NCBI GenBank assembly: GCA_035279385.1
Contig: DATEHZ010000128.1
Location: forward strand, 14,575-78,574
Source: DATGJX01 sp035279385
GTDB taxonomy: Bacteria > Vulcanimicrobiota > Vulcanimicrobiia > Vulcanimicrobiales > Vulcanimicrobiaceae
Length of the DNA stretch: 64,000 bases
Reading direction: 5' to 3'
Under the pieces are notes generated by a model. That model made no database searches. It was not told the origin of the DNA and saw nothing but the letters and a program-made list of their open reading frames with translations. Positions 33,341 to 42,505 of this stretch are shown here, piece after piece. Positions within the stretch are counted from its first letter, which is position 1. Each line of letters begins with the position of its first letter. The translations under genes and the position numbers were made by a program.

Positions 33341-36300
33341 TCATGCCGTCTCGTTGCGTCTCCTGGAGTCACTGGTCGCAAAACTGCGCCCGCGCCAAAA
33401 TACCCGACAAGCTGGAGTTACGAGCACGGCAACAGTCGCGATAGATATTAAGAGGCCGGCCAGGAGAGCAGCCCATACGATGCGCTGGCTGCCGTACCGT
33501 ATTCGTATTACATCCGAACCGGTGCTCGAAATAAGAAAAACGTTGGCATATCCATTCGCAACGCTGTGTTGAAGCACCGTGGAACGACCCGTAACCGACT
33601 TCGCGGACCAATCCGGCGAATAAGATGTCCCCAAAACCAGCGCATAATTACCGCGACCGTTCAACACGACATCATAGCCACTTACGTCGGCAGAGGAAAA
33701 GCGCGCAATACGTACGTCGCCGGCGAAGCGCCAAGCTTTGGGCCGCATGCCGCTAATCGCGGCGCTTGGCAAGCAGCGGTGTCGTCGTAGGATATCCGTT
33801 ACGTTTCCGCCGTTGCTTATGAAAGTAGGGTCACCGACAGCATATACAAGCGGTGTGGGACACGGCGTCAGGTAAGCTTCAATCTCGCCAAATCGCTGTT
33901 TGGTGAAACCTGGCGCTCCTCGTGATGATCGAGAAACCTTCCATCCGTAGTGTAACGCGACGGCATCGACGTTTGCGTCCGATAACAGGTCAAAATGCAG
34001 CCCTGGTGTGTGAACTGCAATTTGCGCCATGGACCCACGGAAAGCATCGTGCGCTGTCGCGCTCCCCAGGAACAAGCTTCGCACTTTTCCAACAGATCCA
34101 GCTAGTCGGCCCCCAGCCACTGGTATTCCATCCACTGCAATGTTTACGTTTCCGTTGCGAAGAAGCAGTTCAACCTGGAACCACTGACGATCCTTAATTT
34201 CCAGGCGCTCGCTGTGAATCCAAGAGCCGGTGCCCCGGCCGGGAACGAGTAAACCGATGTAGCCTGGTGTAAGCCAACGCAGTTGCGCTCCACTATCGGT
34301 AGTTAGCAGCGCCTGCTCCCGATCCACATTGCTAAGGCTCACGTTAAATGAAATCTCTGAATCATCCAAAGTTGTCTGCGGTATAGGTAAGCGTAGGCCG
34401 GCCGATTTCTTACCGGCTACGACAACATCCCCTACGTTTTGCTGCTGAGCCCCGCTAGGCGCCGATAAGAACCACCTCGCGGCACGGGCGCGTGCGCGCA
34501 TTACAGGATTATTAACGGCCGCAAAGTGCAGTTGGTTGTCGCTGCTCCACGAAACATCAGCAATTTCGCCATGGAAGCGCTTGTGTTTATCAGCGCTTCC
34601 AACAAATAGCGACACCGCTCGCTTCGGAACTGCGAAGTGACCGCGCGCAACCACAGACTCGTCGACCGCAATTTCCGCATTATCGGAGTAAAATCCGACC
34701 GCAACCTTTATCCATTCGCCACTCCGCGCGCTGAGATCATTCGTGAAGAGCATGTTTTTTTCGCTGGGCGACCACAGCGCCAGGTAACCGGGCCGCAGCC
34801 AAAGGAGTTGCGTGCCGTTGTCCATTTCGAAAAGCCGCTGGTCATGCATTGTGTCGCGTAGATTGACGTACGCCGAAAAGGTGAAATTACTCTGCGTGAA
34901 TGGGCGCGTCGAGATTTTTAGGGGATCCGACGTGGCCTGTGATCGGAGCAGCGCACCAACCCGCGGCGGGTAAATTGGCTGCAACAAATTTTTATAGTAT
35001 GAGATGTCAGGCTGGGTCGGGAAAAAAGTGCTATTCCAATCGTCCTGAATTACGACAGCGGAAAAGCCAAGCGCCGAAAGCAGCTCCGGCGCATCATATT
35101 GCTGTAACACGTTGGACGCTTCATCCAGCGCCGCGTCGGCGTATGGGTACCCGGTACGCATCCTAACCACTGGCGAGCCATTGTCAAAATTCTCTAACAC
35201 TGGATCGTTGTTCGTTTGCGCTCCTCGATCCCAAGAGAACGCGGTTTCACCGTTCTCCCGTAATGGCAGTTGCAGCAGCAAGCCACTTCCAGAGTACGCG
35301 TTAGAAAAATCCCGGTAATACTGCGGTACTACGACCACCCCTCCGGGAATCGAATCCTGCTGTGGTGTTAGCACAGCCCCAACGTATGCTGGCCAGCCCT
35401 CGACTAGAAGAAACCCACATAAAAGCGTAGCCGGGATAGCGCGTCGTGCGCCGCCAAGCTCCAGTATGCGGAGGACAGCCAAGCACGTTAGGACGCAAGA
35501 ACAGATCACTGCTAGTTGCGCAAACTTATCGTATGGATGCTGCCAAGCTGCGCCGAGCGGGAGTCCCAGAAGTGCCCGGTTGATAACGGGCAACGGCCAC
35601 TGGGCGCCCTTCATCAAGAAGATAGCTAATACCCATGTGGCGCTGCAGACAGCCGCAATAGCACGCACAAGTGCGGTGTTGCCTCGCGCTATGCCAAACC
35701 AAGTGCCAACAACAACAAGAAGCGGCAGACTAAAGAGTAGGACGCCTAATGGTCCCTCGAATGCCACGAACCATGGGTACAGTGGAAGCCCATTGATGTG
35801 CGTGTGTAGCTGAGGTAGTCCTACGAGCCGTACAACGTTCGCGATAGACGTGTATTGGCTGGCATAGTCCAGCAGCATGGCCGGGGCGACATGGTACTGC
35901 GCGTGCCACTCAGCCATGAAATCCGCTAGAAACTTAAGAGACGGAAGGATCCACCACGCCAGCGAGACCCCCCAAGACAAAAGAACCGTTGCTCCTGCTT
36001 TGAGAGAGGCGACGCGATTTGCAGCTGTATGCAACGTTGCAGCCCCGATCGCGATTGCAAATATTCCCAGCGGGACAAGCAGAATATGAGTGTAACCGGG
36101 GGCAGCCACAAGAAGGACAAGCGCGCCCGTTGCGGCAGCCCAAGGCAAGGACCGGCGCAAAGAAATAGCATCGATGAGCAAGCTCAAAAGAAAAGGATAA
36201 GTGGCCCATGTTAGCTCAAGCCACAGTTGATGCCACCACACATACGAGGTGGAAAAAGGGTTGAATGCATACAGTATGGCGCACCCGGTAATTGCAATGG

Positions 36301-36658
36301 CGGACTCCGGTGTTCGTGTCTCAACGATGCTTCGAAGCAACGCTCGCATGGATAGCGCGCTACACGAAACCAAAGCCCACAAAACTGCCACTTGCGCAAA
36401 GCGGTAGCCAAGCGCATGCACCAGCAGCCAGAAAACGCTGTAGAACAAGAGCGTCTGCGGCGCAAAATTTGGTACACCCACGCTAGTCAATCGTGACCAC
36501 GCCGCCATTGCCTCATGAATCGCGAGTTCTGGCCGCAAGACGAAAAAGGAATCGACCCCGAGTATTATACCAGGGCCGTGGTACCATCCGAGGACGAAAG
36601 CACCGAGGGCAACGAGCACCCCACAATCTAACCAATTCCACCGCGGAGCGATTCTCAT
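33341..36658 (-). CDS. Very large multi-span membrane protein with two LamG-like domains (putative GT-C type glycosyltransferase)
   Basis: A 1105-residue protein. The N-terminal half (about 10-480) has a dozen or so hydrophobic membrane segments. The large periplasmic part contains two concanavalin/LamG-like domains (about 588-703 and 768-883, each with W-L-x-P-G-Y-x-x-L and S-L-F-V-G-S-A or S-L-F-L-G-S-A). One final membrane span follows (about 1061-1085). Layout and context suggest a polyprenyl-sugar-dependent GT-C enzyme or a polysaccharide modifying/anchoring protein, but no family was firmly recognised. The ATG at 36658 overlaps the upstream glycosyltransferase stop (ATGA), which decides the start. 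The fusion of LamG domains to a membrane core is unusual. Confidence 0.8.
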   Translation of the reverse strand: MRIAPRWNWLDCGVLVALGAFVLGWYHGPGIILGVDSFFVLRPELAIHEAMAAWSRLTSVGVPNFAPQTLLFYSVFWLLVHALGYRFAQVAVLWALVSCSALSMRALLRSIVETRTPESAIAITGCAILYAFNPFSTSYVWWHQLWLELTWATYPFLLSLLIDAISLRRSLPWAAATGALVLLVAAPGYTHILLVPLGIFAIAIGAATLHTAANRVASLKAGATVLLSWGVSLAWWILPSLKFLADFMAEWHAQYHVAPAMLLDYASQYTSIANVVRLVGLPQLHTHINGLPLYPWFVAFEGPLGVLLFSLPLLVVVGTWFGIARGNTALVRAIAAVCSATWVLAIFLMKGAQWPLPVINRALLGLPLGAAWQHPYDKFAQLAVICSCVLTCLAVLRILELGGARRAIPATLLCGFLLVEGWPAYVGAVLTPQQDSIPGGVVVVPQYYRDFSNAYSGSGLLLQLPLRENGETAFSWDRGAQTNNDPVLENFDNGSPVVRMRTGYPYADAALDEASNVLQQYDAPELLSALGFSAVVIQDDWNSTFFPTQPDISYYKNLLQPIYPPRVGALLRSQATSDPLKISTRPFTQSNFTFSAYVNLRDTMHDQRLFEMDNGTQLLWLRPGYLALWSPSEKNMLFTNDLSARSGEWIKVAVGFYSDNAEIAVDESVVARGHFAVPKRAVSLFVGSADKHKRFHGEIADVSWSSDNQLHFAAVNNPVMRARARAARWFLSAPSGAQQQNVGDVVVAGKKSAGLRLPIPQTTLDDSEISFNVSLSNVDREQALLTTDSGAQLRWLTPGYIGLLVPGRGTGSWIHSERLEIKDRQWFQVELLLRNGNVNIAVDGIPVAGGRLAGSVGKVRSLFLGSATAHDAFRGSMAQIAVHTPGLHFDLLSDANVDAVALHYGWKVSRSSRGAPGFTKQRFGEIEAYLTPCPTPLVYAVGDPTFISNGGNVTDILRRHRCLPSAAISGMRPKAWRFAGDVRIARFSSADVSGYDVVLNGRGNYALVLGTSYSPDWSAKSVTGRSTVLQHSVANGYANVFLISSTGSDVIRIRYGSQRIVWAALLAGLLISIATVAVLVTPACRVFWRGRSFATSDSRRRNETA

Positions 36659-37509
36659 AACGTTTTCGTGCTGCTCTGTTGTTGCCACATGCCGTCGGCC
36701 GGTAACGGCACGCGCGGAATCGGCGATATGTGTATTATTATCTGAATCGCTGCCCAACAAGCGCCCGCAAACGGATCCCGCGCGAAGCTCAGTGCAACCG
36801 CACTCAATACGGACGACCATCGAGTTTTGGCTTTTTGTGTAACGAGACCCCAGCGCTGCAACTGAATGCGGCCGAGTCCGGCTCGCAATCGTTGCGCTTT
36901 AAAATCCCTTATGTTTCCAGGAGCGGCGTAGCTCACGACTGCCCGAGGACTGTAAACGAAACGGGCGTTTGTTTGTTCCGCATACATTGCTAGCCACAGA
37001 TCGTTGCTAATAACATCTTTAGGTAAGTCAACATCGGCGAGCCAGGAGCGTCGAATCGCGAACAAGCGACCAATGACCTGGGTTTCGCGGTACCCCATCT
37101 CGCTTAGTGTTGAAAAGACGCGCGCGCTAAATCGCGATGGAGGCCATGTCCCACGTCCATGCGGTTCAGCTCGACCGCCGGCAAGGTCAAAGCCGTTGCG
37201 AATGTTACGCGCCAGCTCATTAATTGCATCGCGTTGCGGCACCGAGTCCGCATCCACAAACACGACAATTGGATAGGTAGCAGCTCGAATCGCGGTTTGC
37301 CAGCCCACGGTCTGGCCACTGCGGTGCTCGTGTCGAATCAGCCGCACTTTGCCCCCGGCAGCCCTGGCAATCCGATCGGTCCCGTCGCTACTGCAATCGT
37401 CTACTACTAAAATCTCCGCGACGTCGAGCTCACCCTGAAGTACGTCTAGCAAACGCCCCAAGGTGGAGGACTCGTTGTACGCGGGTATTGCTACCGTTAC
37501 GTCTCCCAT
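36655..37509 (-). CDS. Family 2 glycosyltransferase
   Basis: A 284-residue GT-A enzyme. It has V-A-I-P-A-Y-N-E-S-S-T-L, V-V-D-D-C-S-S-D-G-T-D, and F-V-D-A-D-S-V-P as the nucleotide-sugar site. R-A-G-L-G-R-I-Q-L-Q-R-W is near the acceptor region, with a weakly hydrophobic C-terminus. It probably adds a sugar to the growing lipid-linked chain on the cytoplasmic face. The start overlaps the preceding gene's stop by one base (TAATG), and its stop overlaps the next gene's start (ATGA), so three genes are translationally linked. Confidence 0.9.
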   Translation of the reverse strand: MGDVTVAIPAYNESSTLGRLLDVLQGELDVAEILVVDDCSSDGTDRIARAAGGKVRLIRHEHRSGQTVGWQTAIRAATYPIVVFVDADSVPQRDAINELARNIRNGFDLAGGRAEPHGRGTWPPSRFSARVFSTLSEMGYRETQVIGRLFAIRRSWLADVDLPKDVISNDLWLAMYAEQTNARFVYSPRAVVSYAAPGNIRDFKAQRLRAGLGRIQLQRWGLVTQKAKTRWSSVLSAVALSFARDPFAGACWAAIQIIIHISPIPRVPLPADGMWQQQSSTKTL

Positions 37510-38537
37510 TAACCTCTTCCGTAAATTTCAAGTATGATCTCCGCTATGCGCTCCCAGCGAAACTCTCCGAGTGCGCCTGATAGGTTTTCAACGCGAAGTA
37601 ATCGTTCATGCCTGGTCTCCGCCGAAAAGTCTTGCGCAGATTTTGCGCCATCTTCTGGAGTATCAACGATGGAAATGGCGTCGCCTAAGATGCGCGCAAT
37701 GTAAGGCACTCCACCAACATTCCGGACGATCGATGGCGTGCCATATTGCGCCGCCTCAAGCACACTTAGCGGCTGGTGCTCGTAGTCACTCATAAGGACA
37801 TTTGCGGCTGCGCGGCGCTGCAGGTGCGCCTTTAGTTCGCCTTCGACTGTCCCCAGAAAGTGCACGCGCTCCTCAACCCCAAGCGTTCTAGCGAGGAACT
37901 CAAGACGCGCTCGTTCAGACGCAGCAGCTGGTCCGGCAATCTTCAGTATTAGGTTATCACAGTGTGATAATAACCTAAGGGCAAGATCGAGACGCTTTTC
38001 GCGAACAACGCGCCCCACGAATAGTAAGTATTTCTCAACGGGCTCGCCGTTTGCCGCCGAGGCGGCGTCGACGAAGTGAACGCCGTTCGGAACCACGCTG
38101 ACGTTTGTTTCGCATATACCCGTGCGTATGAGCCGCTCCCGTTCACCCGCATGCAAGGCAATCACGCCACTACAGAGACGAAGTAGCGGGAGAAATGCGC
38201 GCGTGTCGGACCATGCTTTCACGCGATTGAGGACGCCTGGTAATACCTGCGGTGCGCAGGCCCCTCCGTGCAGGGTGACAAATAGCCTTTTCGGTCGTGC
38301 GCTGACCGTGGACAACAACAAAAGGCGCTCAAACCCATGCAAATGCACGACATCAAACTCTGTAAGATTAGTAAGGCGTCGGGGGAAGTAGCGCTTCATG
38401 GTTCCGCGACCGAGACGTCCCTCAATCATCGTGACACGGTGGCCGCGCGCTTCGAACTGTTTTGCAAGCTCCAGGACGTGGGTTTGTATCCCTCCGGTAA
38501 AGGGTGGCATGAACTGGGATAAAAGCGCGATGTTCAC
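37509..38537 (-). CDS. Family 4 glycosyltransferase
   Basis: A 342-residue GT-B enzyme. The N-terminal domain starts N-I-A-L-L-S-Q-F-M-P-P-F-T-G-G-I-Q-T-H. The C-terminal nucleotide-sugar domain has L-L-F-V-G-R-V-V-R-E-K-R-L-D and the E-x7-E-like region D-Y-E-H-Q-P-L-S-V-L-E-A-A-Q-Y-G-T-P. The GTG at 38537 is used because it sits in a GTGA junction with the upstream gene and begins exactly at the first Rossmann strand. It probably acts as an extending hexosyl- or rhamnosyltransferase. Confidence 0.88.
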   Translation of the reverse strand: MNIALLSQFMPPFTGGIQTHVLELAKQFEARGHRVTMIEGRLGRGTMKRYFPRRLTNLTEFDVVHLHGFERLLLLSTVSARPKRLFVTLHGGACAPQVLPGVLNRVKAWSDTRAFLPLLRLCSGVIALHAGERERLIRTGICETNVSVVPNGVHFVDAASAANGEPVEKYLLFVGRVVREKRLDLALRLLSHCDNLILKIAGPAAASERARLEFLARTLGVEERVHFLGTVEGELKAHLQRRAAANVLMSDYEHQPLSVLEAAQYGTPSIVRNVGGVPYIARILGDAISIVDTPEDGAKSAQDFSAETRHERLLRVENLSGALGEFRWERIAEIILEIYGRG

Positions 38538-40756
38538 TGGGCAGTCTTCCTTTCGAAACTTGCCCGGGACAGCATGAGAAGGATAATCGCGTAACCCAAG
38601 CACGCGATCGCCGCTGGGATCTCAACCGCAAGGTGGCCTAGACGTGGCCCCTTCTGTCCAGGCGCCAAATCGCCAGAGTGAGCACGTGTGCGCGAAGCAT
38701 CTCGCACCGTGCGCGTGCCGCTGCGAAACCCGTAAATAACGACGGGCCCATATGGGACGAGGAACGCAACCGCATGTGCTGGTGCGGTCACGTGGCACTG
38801 CTTCGCGTCCTTCACAGGAACCATCGGCACGTTATGGCGGCCGGCAACTATCTGAAACGATCCGCTTGCGCAGACGTCGATTGACTCCTTTGCCGAAACC
38901 GGCGGAAGCGGGTATGGTACGCCGCGCTGCGCAAACATAGCTGGGGCGACTCCAGCCTCCACACCAAACTCAGGTCGTACGAGGTCGCCCGTGTACGGGA
39001 TCCAATCCCGCTCAATGCGTTGTGACTCGCCGAAAGGCGCTGCAGCCATCGACCATTTGGCGCAGGTGTAGGGATTTTTGGCCGCCATGCGTATGAGGTT
39101 TGAAAAGAGAACCGGCACGGCGCAGTGTGCACTAAAGATGGGGCGCCCGCTATACGCCAGATTTCGCCAGAGGGTCGCGGTTGGCGTAGAAAGCACTCTC
39201 TCAAGCGCGGAATCTGGAATAAATGCGAAGTCACGTTGGGAACGTAGCGCATTTCGCTCGACCACCCATTCGACACCGGCTGCGGCAAGTGCGCGACTCG
39301 GATCAATCGCATGTGTAGCCAGAGCAAGTTCCAGGCTCAGATCGATACCTTCATCGAAATAGGCGTTAATCGAAGAATGCTGTCCCACGTTTGATGGCCA
39401 GTATTCGCTCCCTTGATGATTACCGGACACGAGGCGCCCCCCCATAGGCAGATAAAGAAAAGATGCATCTCCGGGGGCTTGTGCCAGCGCGGACAGAACG
39501 GATTCGTCGTCAGTCGTAAAGTGAGCTCGCGGCAAGCTGTAAAATCCCACAGTGAAAGCCCAGACTTGCGCGCATAGCAATGGCGCGAGTAGCAGAAAGA
39601 ATATGCGTGAACGACTTGCCATAGCCGCGGCGATGACTACCCCAACTTCAGTCAGGGTTGCGAGATTGTAGGGGTCACGCAGTGTATCTATGGCTGGAAA
39701 CTTATAGAGCCAAAACGCAAAACCGGCCCAAGGCCCTCTGGCTGCCGTCGAGCATACGATCCCGCACGCGATCAGAATGGCTATCAAGAGGCGCATTCGC
39801 GCACGCGCGAAGAAAAGGCCAAGTCCCAGCAACGCTAGAGCGCCCGCGAGTGCTACCCAATACCACATGTCATTAGCCCACGGAACCGCTAGCTCAAAGC
39901 TTCCAGTAAAGTAGCCAATGCCGAGAAGAGCAAAGCGCACTGGAATGCTATTATTGATCTCCCACGAGGGAAACGTCGCCAGGGAAGATGACAGCTGGCC
40001 GCTGTGAAGGCCGTTCGCTACCGCCATGAATGTCGGCGCCGACAGGATGACACCCAAAAGCGCACCTGACGCGGTGGGCCAGCTCGCGAATAGCACGGCG
40101 CACGCACCCGCCAAAAGTAATGTGACGAGCAGCATTTCGCCTTGCGATGAACCGCACGCAACGACGAGTGCAACACACGTGACCACCAGCGCCGGATTTC
40201 GTCGTCTATAGCTAGCCCACGGAATCAACGGCAGCAATGCATAATCGAACCAAACGAACGAGTGCCCTGCGGCGATCCTGTAATAGAGTTGCGGGGAGGT
40301 CCCATACAACACACCGACAAGGAGAGCCGCAAACCTTCCCGCTCCAACGTCCCGTGCAAGGATCGCGGCGGCGCAGATCGCGACCAGGATAGACAAGGCA
40401 ACAAAAGCCACGAGCCCCAGGCGCGGCCCAAACGTCGAACCAAGTACTGAAACGAGCGTGATTGTGGGAGATAGCGATCGGCGTACGTTTTCCGCGCCGA
40501 GACTCTGCGGGTTCCATGGCGCTGCGTAAGTGTGTGCTAAGTTGTTAAATTGCCGCGCGTCCACGGGCCAGCTCCAGTCGTGTTGGAATCCCGGTACACC
40601 AAGCAATAGGAACGGAAGACACGCCAGTGAGGGAATCAACAAATATCCCATCAGCAGCGTTGCCCGACGATAGCGCGCCAGCCGATAGCTAACCGTGTAC
40701 ACGACCGTATAATTGAAACTTGCCACTGCTAGGAGGATCGTATGTGCAGTTGTCAT
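38534..40756 (-). CDS. Large multi-span membrane protein, putative GT-C/polysaccharide enzyme
   Basis: A 740-residue protein with about 12 membrane segments in its first 400 residues, a soluble periplasmic domain (about 430-690) and a terminal span. Near the N-terminus it has G-V-P-G-F-Q-H-D-W-S-W-P, closely similar to G-I-P-A-F-Q-H-D-W-A-W in the 785-residue protein encoded at 51009-53366, so the two belong to one family. The first 68 nt overlap the glycosyltransferase 9 gene. A start at the ATG at 40651 (residue 36) would remove the overlap, and neither has a good Shine-Dalgarno site. The function is inferred only from locus and topology. Confidence 0.78.
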   Translation of the reverse strand: MTTAHTILLAVASFNYTVVYTVSYRLARYRRATLLMGYLLIPSLACLPFLLLGVPGFQHDWSWPVDARQFNNLAHTYAAPWNPQSLGAENVRRSLSPTITLVSVLGSTFGPRLGLVAFVALSILVAICAAAILARDVGAGRFAALLVGVLYGTSPQLYYRIAAGHSFVWFDYALLPLIPWASYRRRNPALVVTCVALVVACGSSQGEMLLVTLLLAGACAVLFASWPTASGALLGVILSAPTFMAVANGLHSGQLSSSLATFPSWEINNSIPVRFALLGIGYFTGSFELAVPWANDMWYWVALAGALALLGLGLFFARARMRLLIAILIACGIVCSTAARGPWAGFAFWLYKFPAIDTLRDPYNLATLTEVGVVIAAAMASRSRIFFLLLAPLLCAQVWAFTVGFYSLPRAHFTTDDESVLSALAQAPGDASFLYLPMGGRLVSGNHQGSEYWPSNVGQHSSINAYFDEGIDLSLELALATHAIDPSRALAAAGVEWVVERNALRSQRDFAFIPDSALERVLSTPTATLWRNLAYSGRPIFSAHCAVPVLFSNLIRMAAKNPYTCAKWSMAAAPFGESQRIERDWIPYTGDLVRPEFGVEAGVAPAMFAQRGVPYPLPPVSAKESIDVCASGSFQIVAGRHNVPMVPVKDAKQCHVTAPAHAVAFLVPYGPVVIYGFRSGTRTVRDASRTRAHSGDLAPGQKGPRLGHLAVEIPAAIACLGYAIILLMLSRASFERKTAQ

Positions 40757-41753
40757 CGAAAAGCATGGTCGCGATGGCTCTTAAGACGGATTCAACCGTA
40801 AGATCCGACCGCACGCATTTATAGTTCAATCCTCGAGCGCAGCTAAAACGGCGCAGCCCTTCATCGTGGCACGGGGGACAGTCCGAGGTACGCAACGGCA
40901 AAGACGGTCCCAAAGGTGCAGCTCGGAGAGGCTGCGTCATACCAAACAGTGCAATCGTTTTTACGCCTAGGCCAGACGCCAAATGCGCAAACCCGCTATC
41001 ATTTGCGACGAACACTTCGCATTCACTTACGCTCTGCGCTGCCGTCGCCAATGGCTCACGCACCAGATGAATGTTTGGCAGTCGCAAATGCCTTTGAAAG
41101 TATTCGTAATCGGCTCGCTCGTTTGGACCGAAAAAGACCCGTACCGGCCGGGTTTTGGCCACCTCCTTGCAGACCGCGGCAAAGTTTTCGAGTGGCCACC
41201 GCCGAGATTCGTTGCCTTTATACGTCATGGTGCCGACGTGAACGCCCATGACCCCACGAATGCGTTCGCGTTTCCATCCATGCGGCATCCAATAGTCTTG
41301 TCTGCCTCCAGAACTTAGCGTACCGTTTAGCAGGCGCATATTTTCATGCGTGCGATGGCCGCCAAGCAAGGCAATTTGCCTAGCGCCTGTAAGTATGGAC
41401 AACGCCGACGAGGCACCGCCGTACCGATGCGTTATAGTGCGACCACCACCTATAGCGCCGGCAACGGCTGCGTACTGCCAACGCGTCGCTGGAAAAGGCA
41501 AAAATACCCTTTTATAACGACGGCGGCGCAAGGTTGCAACTCCGCGTATAGATTGTACGATACGCTTGCTATTGAGAAGCGGAAGTTCGATCACCTCACC
41601 AATAGGAAGCGCTTTTGCATATTCGGTGACCGCCGGTAGCATCGTAAGCACATCGATCGTTTCGCCAGACTCGACGATACAGCGCATTAGCGGACTCGCG
41701 ACGAACGCGTCTCCTAAACCGGGGAGCAGGCAAAAAAGAGTATCGCCGTGCAT
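40689..41753 (-). CDS. Family 9 glycosyltransferase (heptosyltransferase-like)
   Basis: A 354-residue GT-B enzyme. It has the N-terminal L-P-G-L-G-D-A-F-V-A-S-P-L-M-R-C of ADP-heptosyltransferases, V-G-T-M-T-Y-K-G-N-E-S-R-R-W-P, and V-A-N-D-S-G-F-A-H-L-A-S-G-L-G as the nucleotide-sugar signature. A Cys-containing loop D-C-P-P-C-H-D-E-G follows. GT9 enzymes usually act in LPS core synthesis. Here the donor may be ADP-heptose or another sugar. It lies 5 nt downstream of a methyltransferase gene. Confidence 0.88.
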   Translation of the reverse strand: MHGDTLFCLLPGLGDAFVASPLMRCIVESGETIDVLTMLPAVTEYAKALPIGEVIELPLLNSKRIVQSIRGVATLRRRRYKRVFLPFPATRWQYAAVAGAIGGGRTITHRYGGASSALSILTGARQIALLGGHRTHENMRLLNGTLSSGGRQDYWMPHGWKRERIRGVMGVHVGTMTYKGNESRRWPLENFAAVCKEVAKTRPVRVFFGPNERADYEYFQRHLRLPNIHLVREPLATAAQSVSECEVFVANDSGFAHLASGLGVKTIALFGMTQPLRAAPLGPSLPLRTSDCPPCHDEGLRRFSCARGLNYKCVRSDLTVESVLRAIATMLFDDNCTYDPPSSGKFQLYGRVHG

Positions 41754-41758
41754 AATCT

Positions 41759-42505
41759 TCAGTGAATATCCAAGGCCTCTTGAAATTCCGTGCTGGCGTC
41801 ATACCTCGCCTCCTTCGTCTTTCTTGCTAGGACCACGAGGCCAGCTGAAATCCTCGGCGCCAAATAGGCCACAGTAGAATCAATCGGCCCAATTATCACG
41901 TCAACTACGCGCGGCCACGGAAATCCCAGGAATGTACCGCGCACAGCGAGCACCTCGAAACCGTTTTGGTTGAGCGCGTGGCCAAGCACGCGTTTAGTGA
42001 AGTCTCGAACGTGCGGCGACCGGTAACGCGCAGCCGCAACGGGTGGCAGATCCAGCATGTGCATAATGATAATAGATGCGAGCGAGTTGACGTTCGGCGT
42101 TGTAAGAACTAGGTGCCCACCGTCGCGCAACATTCTGTTGCATTGCGACAGAAAGAAATCCGTACGGATCGTGTGCTCAATGGTCTCGCCGGAGAACACG
42201 ATATCGAAGGCTCCCTCGTCGAAGGGAAATTCGGCCTCTAGATCGCCGACCCGCGCGTTAATGCCATTTCCGCACGCCTCGTCGACTGACACTGGCGATA
42301 TGTCCATGCCGAACAGTTCGTGTTTTGCGAACGTCCTCGTAATTTCGCCGTTCGAACAACCAACATCGAGCAGTTTTCCCGGAGGCAGGCTCTGCAAAAA
42401 AGTGTGCACGATGGACAAACGTCTGCGAAAGGCGCGATCCCGGCGCATGAACCGAACCGAGCCTACTTCATCATACATCCGGCGCTGTATTTCAGCGGTG
42501 TTCAT
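41759..42505 (-). CDS. SAM-dependent methyltransferase (class I)
   Basis: A 248-residue Rossmann methyltransferase with L-L-D-V-G-C-S-N-G-E-I (SAM-binding motif I), F-G-M-D-I-S, F-D-I-V-F-S-G-E-T-I-E-H, and L-R-D-G-G-H-L-V-L-T-T-P-N. It resembles methyltransferases that modify sugars in polysaccharide loci. It is the first gene after the decayed 42.5-43.7 kb gap, so its promoter is unclear. It is similar in type to the two other methyltransferases in this cluster (45567 and 50221). Confidence 0.88.
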   Translation of the reverse strand: MNTAEIQRRMYDEVGSVRFMRRDRAFRRRLSIVHTFLQSLPPGKLLDVGCSNGEITRTFAKHELFGMDISPVSVDEACGNGINARVGDLEAEFPFDEGAFDIVFSGETIEHTIRTDFFLSQCNRMLRDGGHLVLTTPNVNSLASIIIMHMLDLPPVAAARYRSPHVRDFTKRVLGHALNQNGFEVLAVRGTFLGFPWPRVVDVIIGPIDSTVAYLAPRISAGLVVLARKTKEARYDASTEFQEALDIH

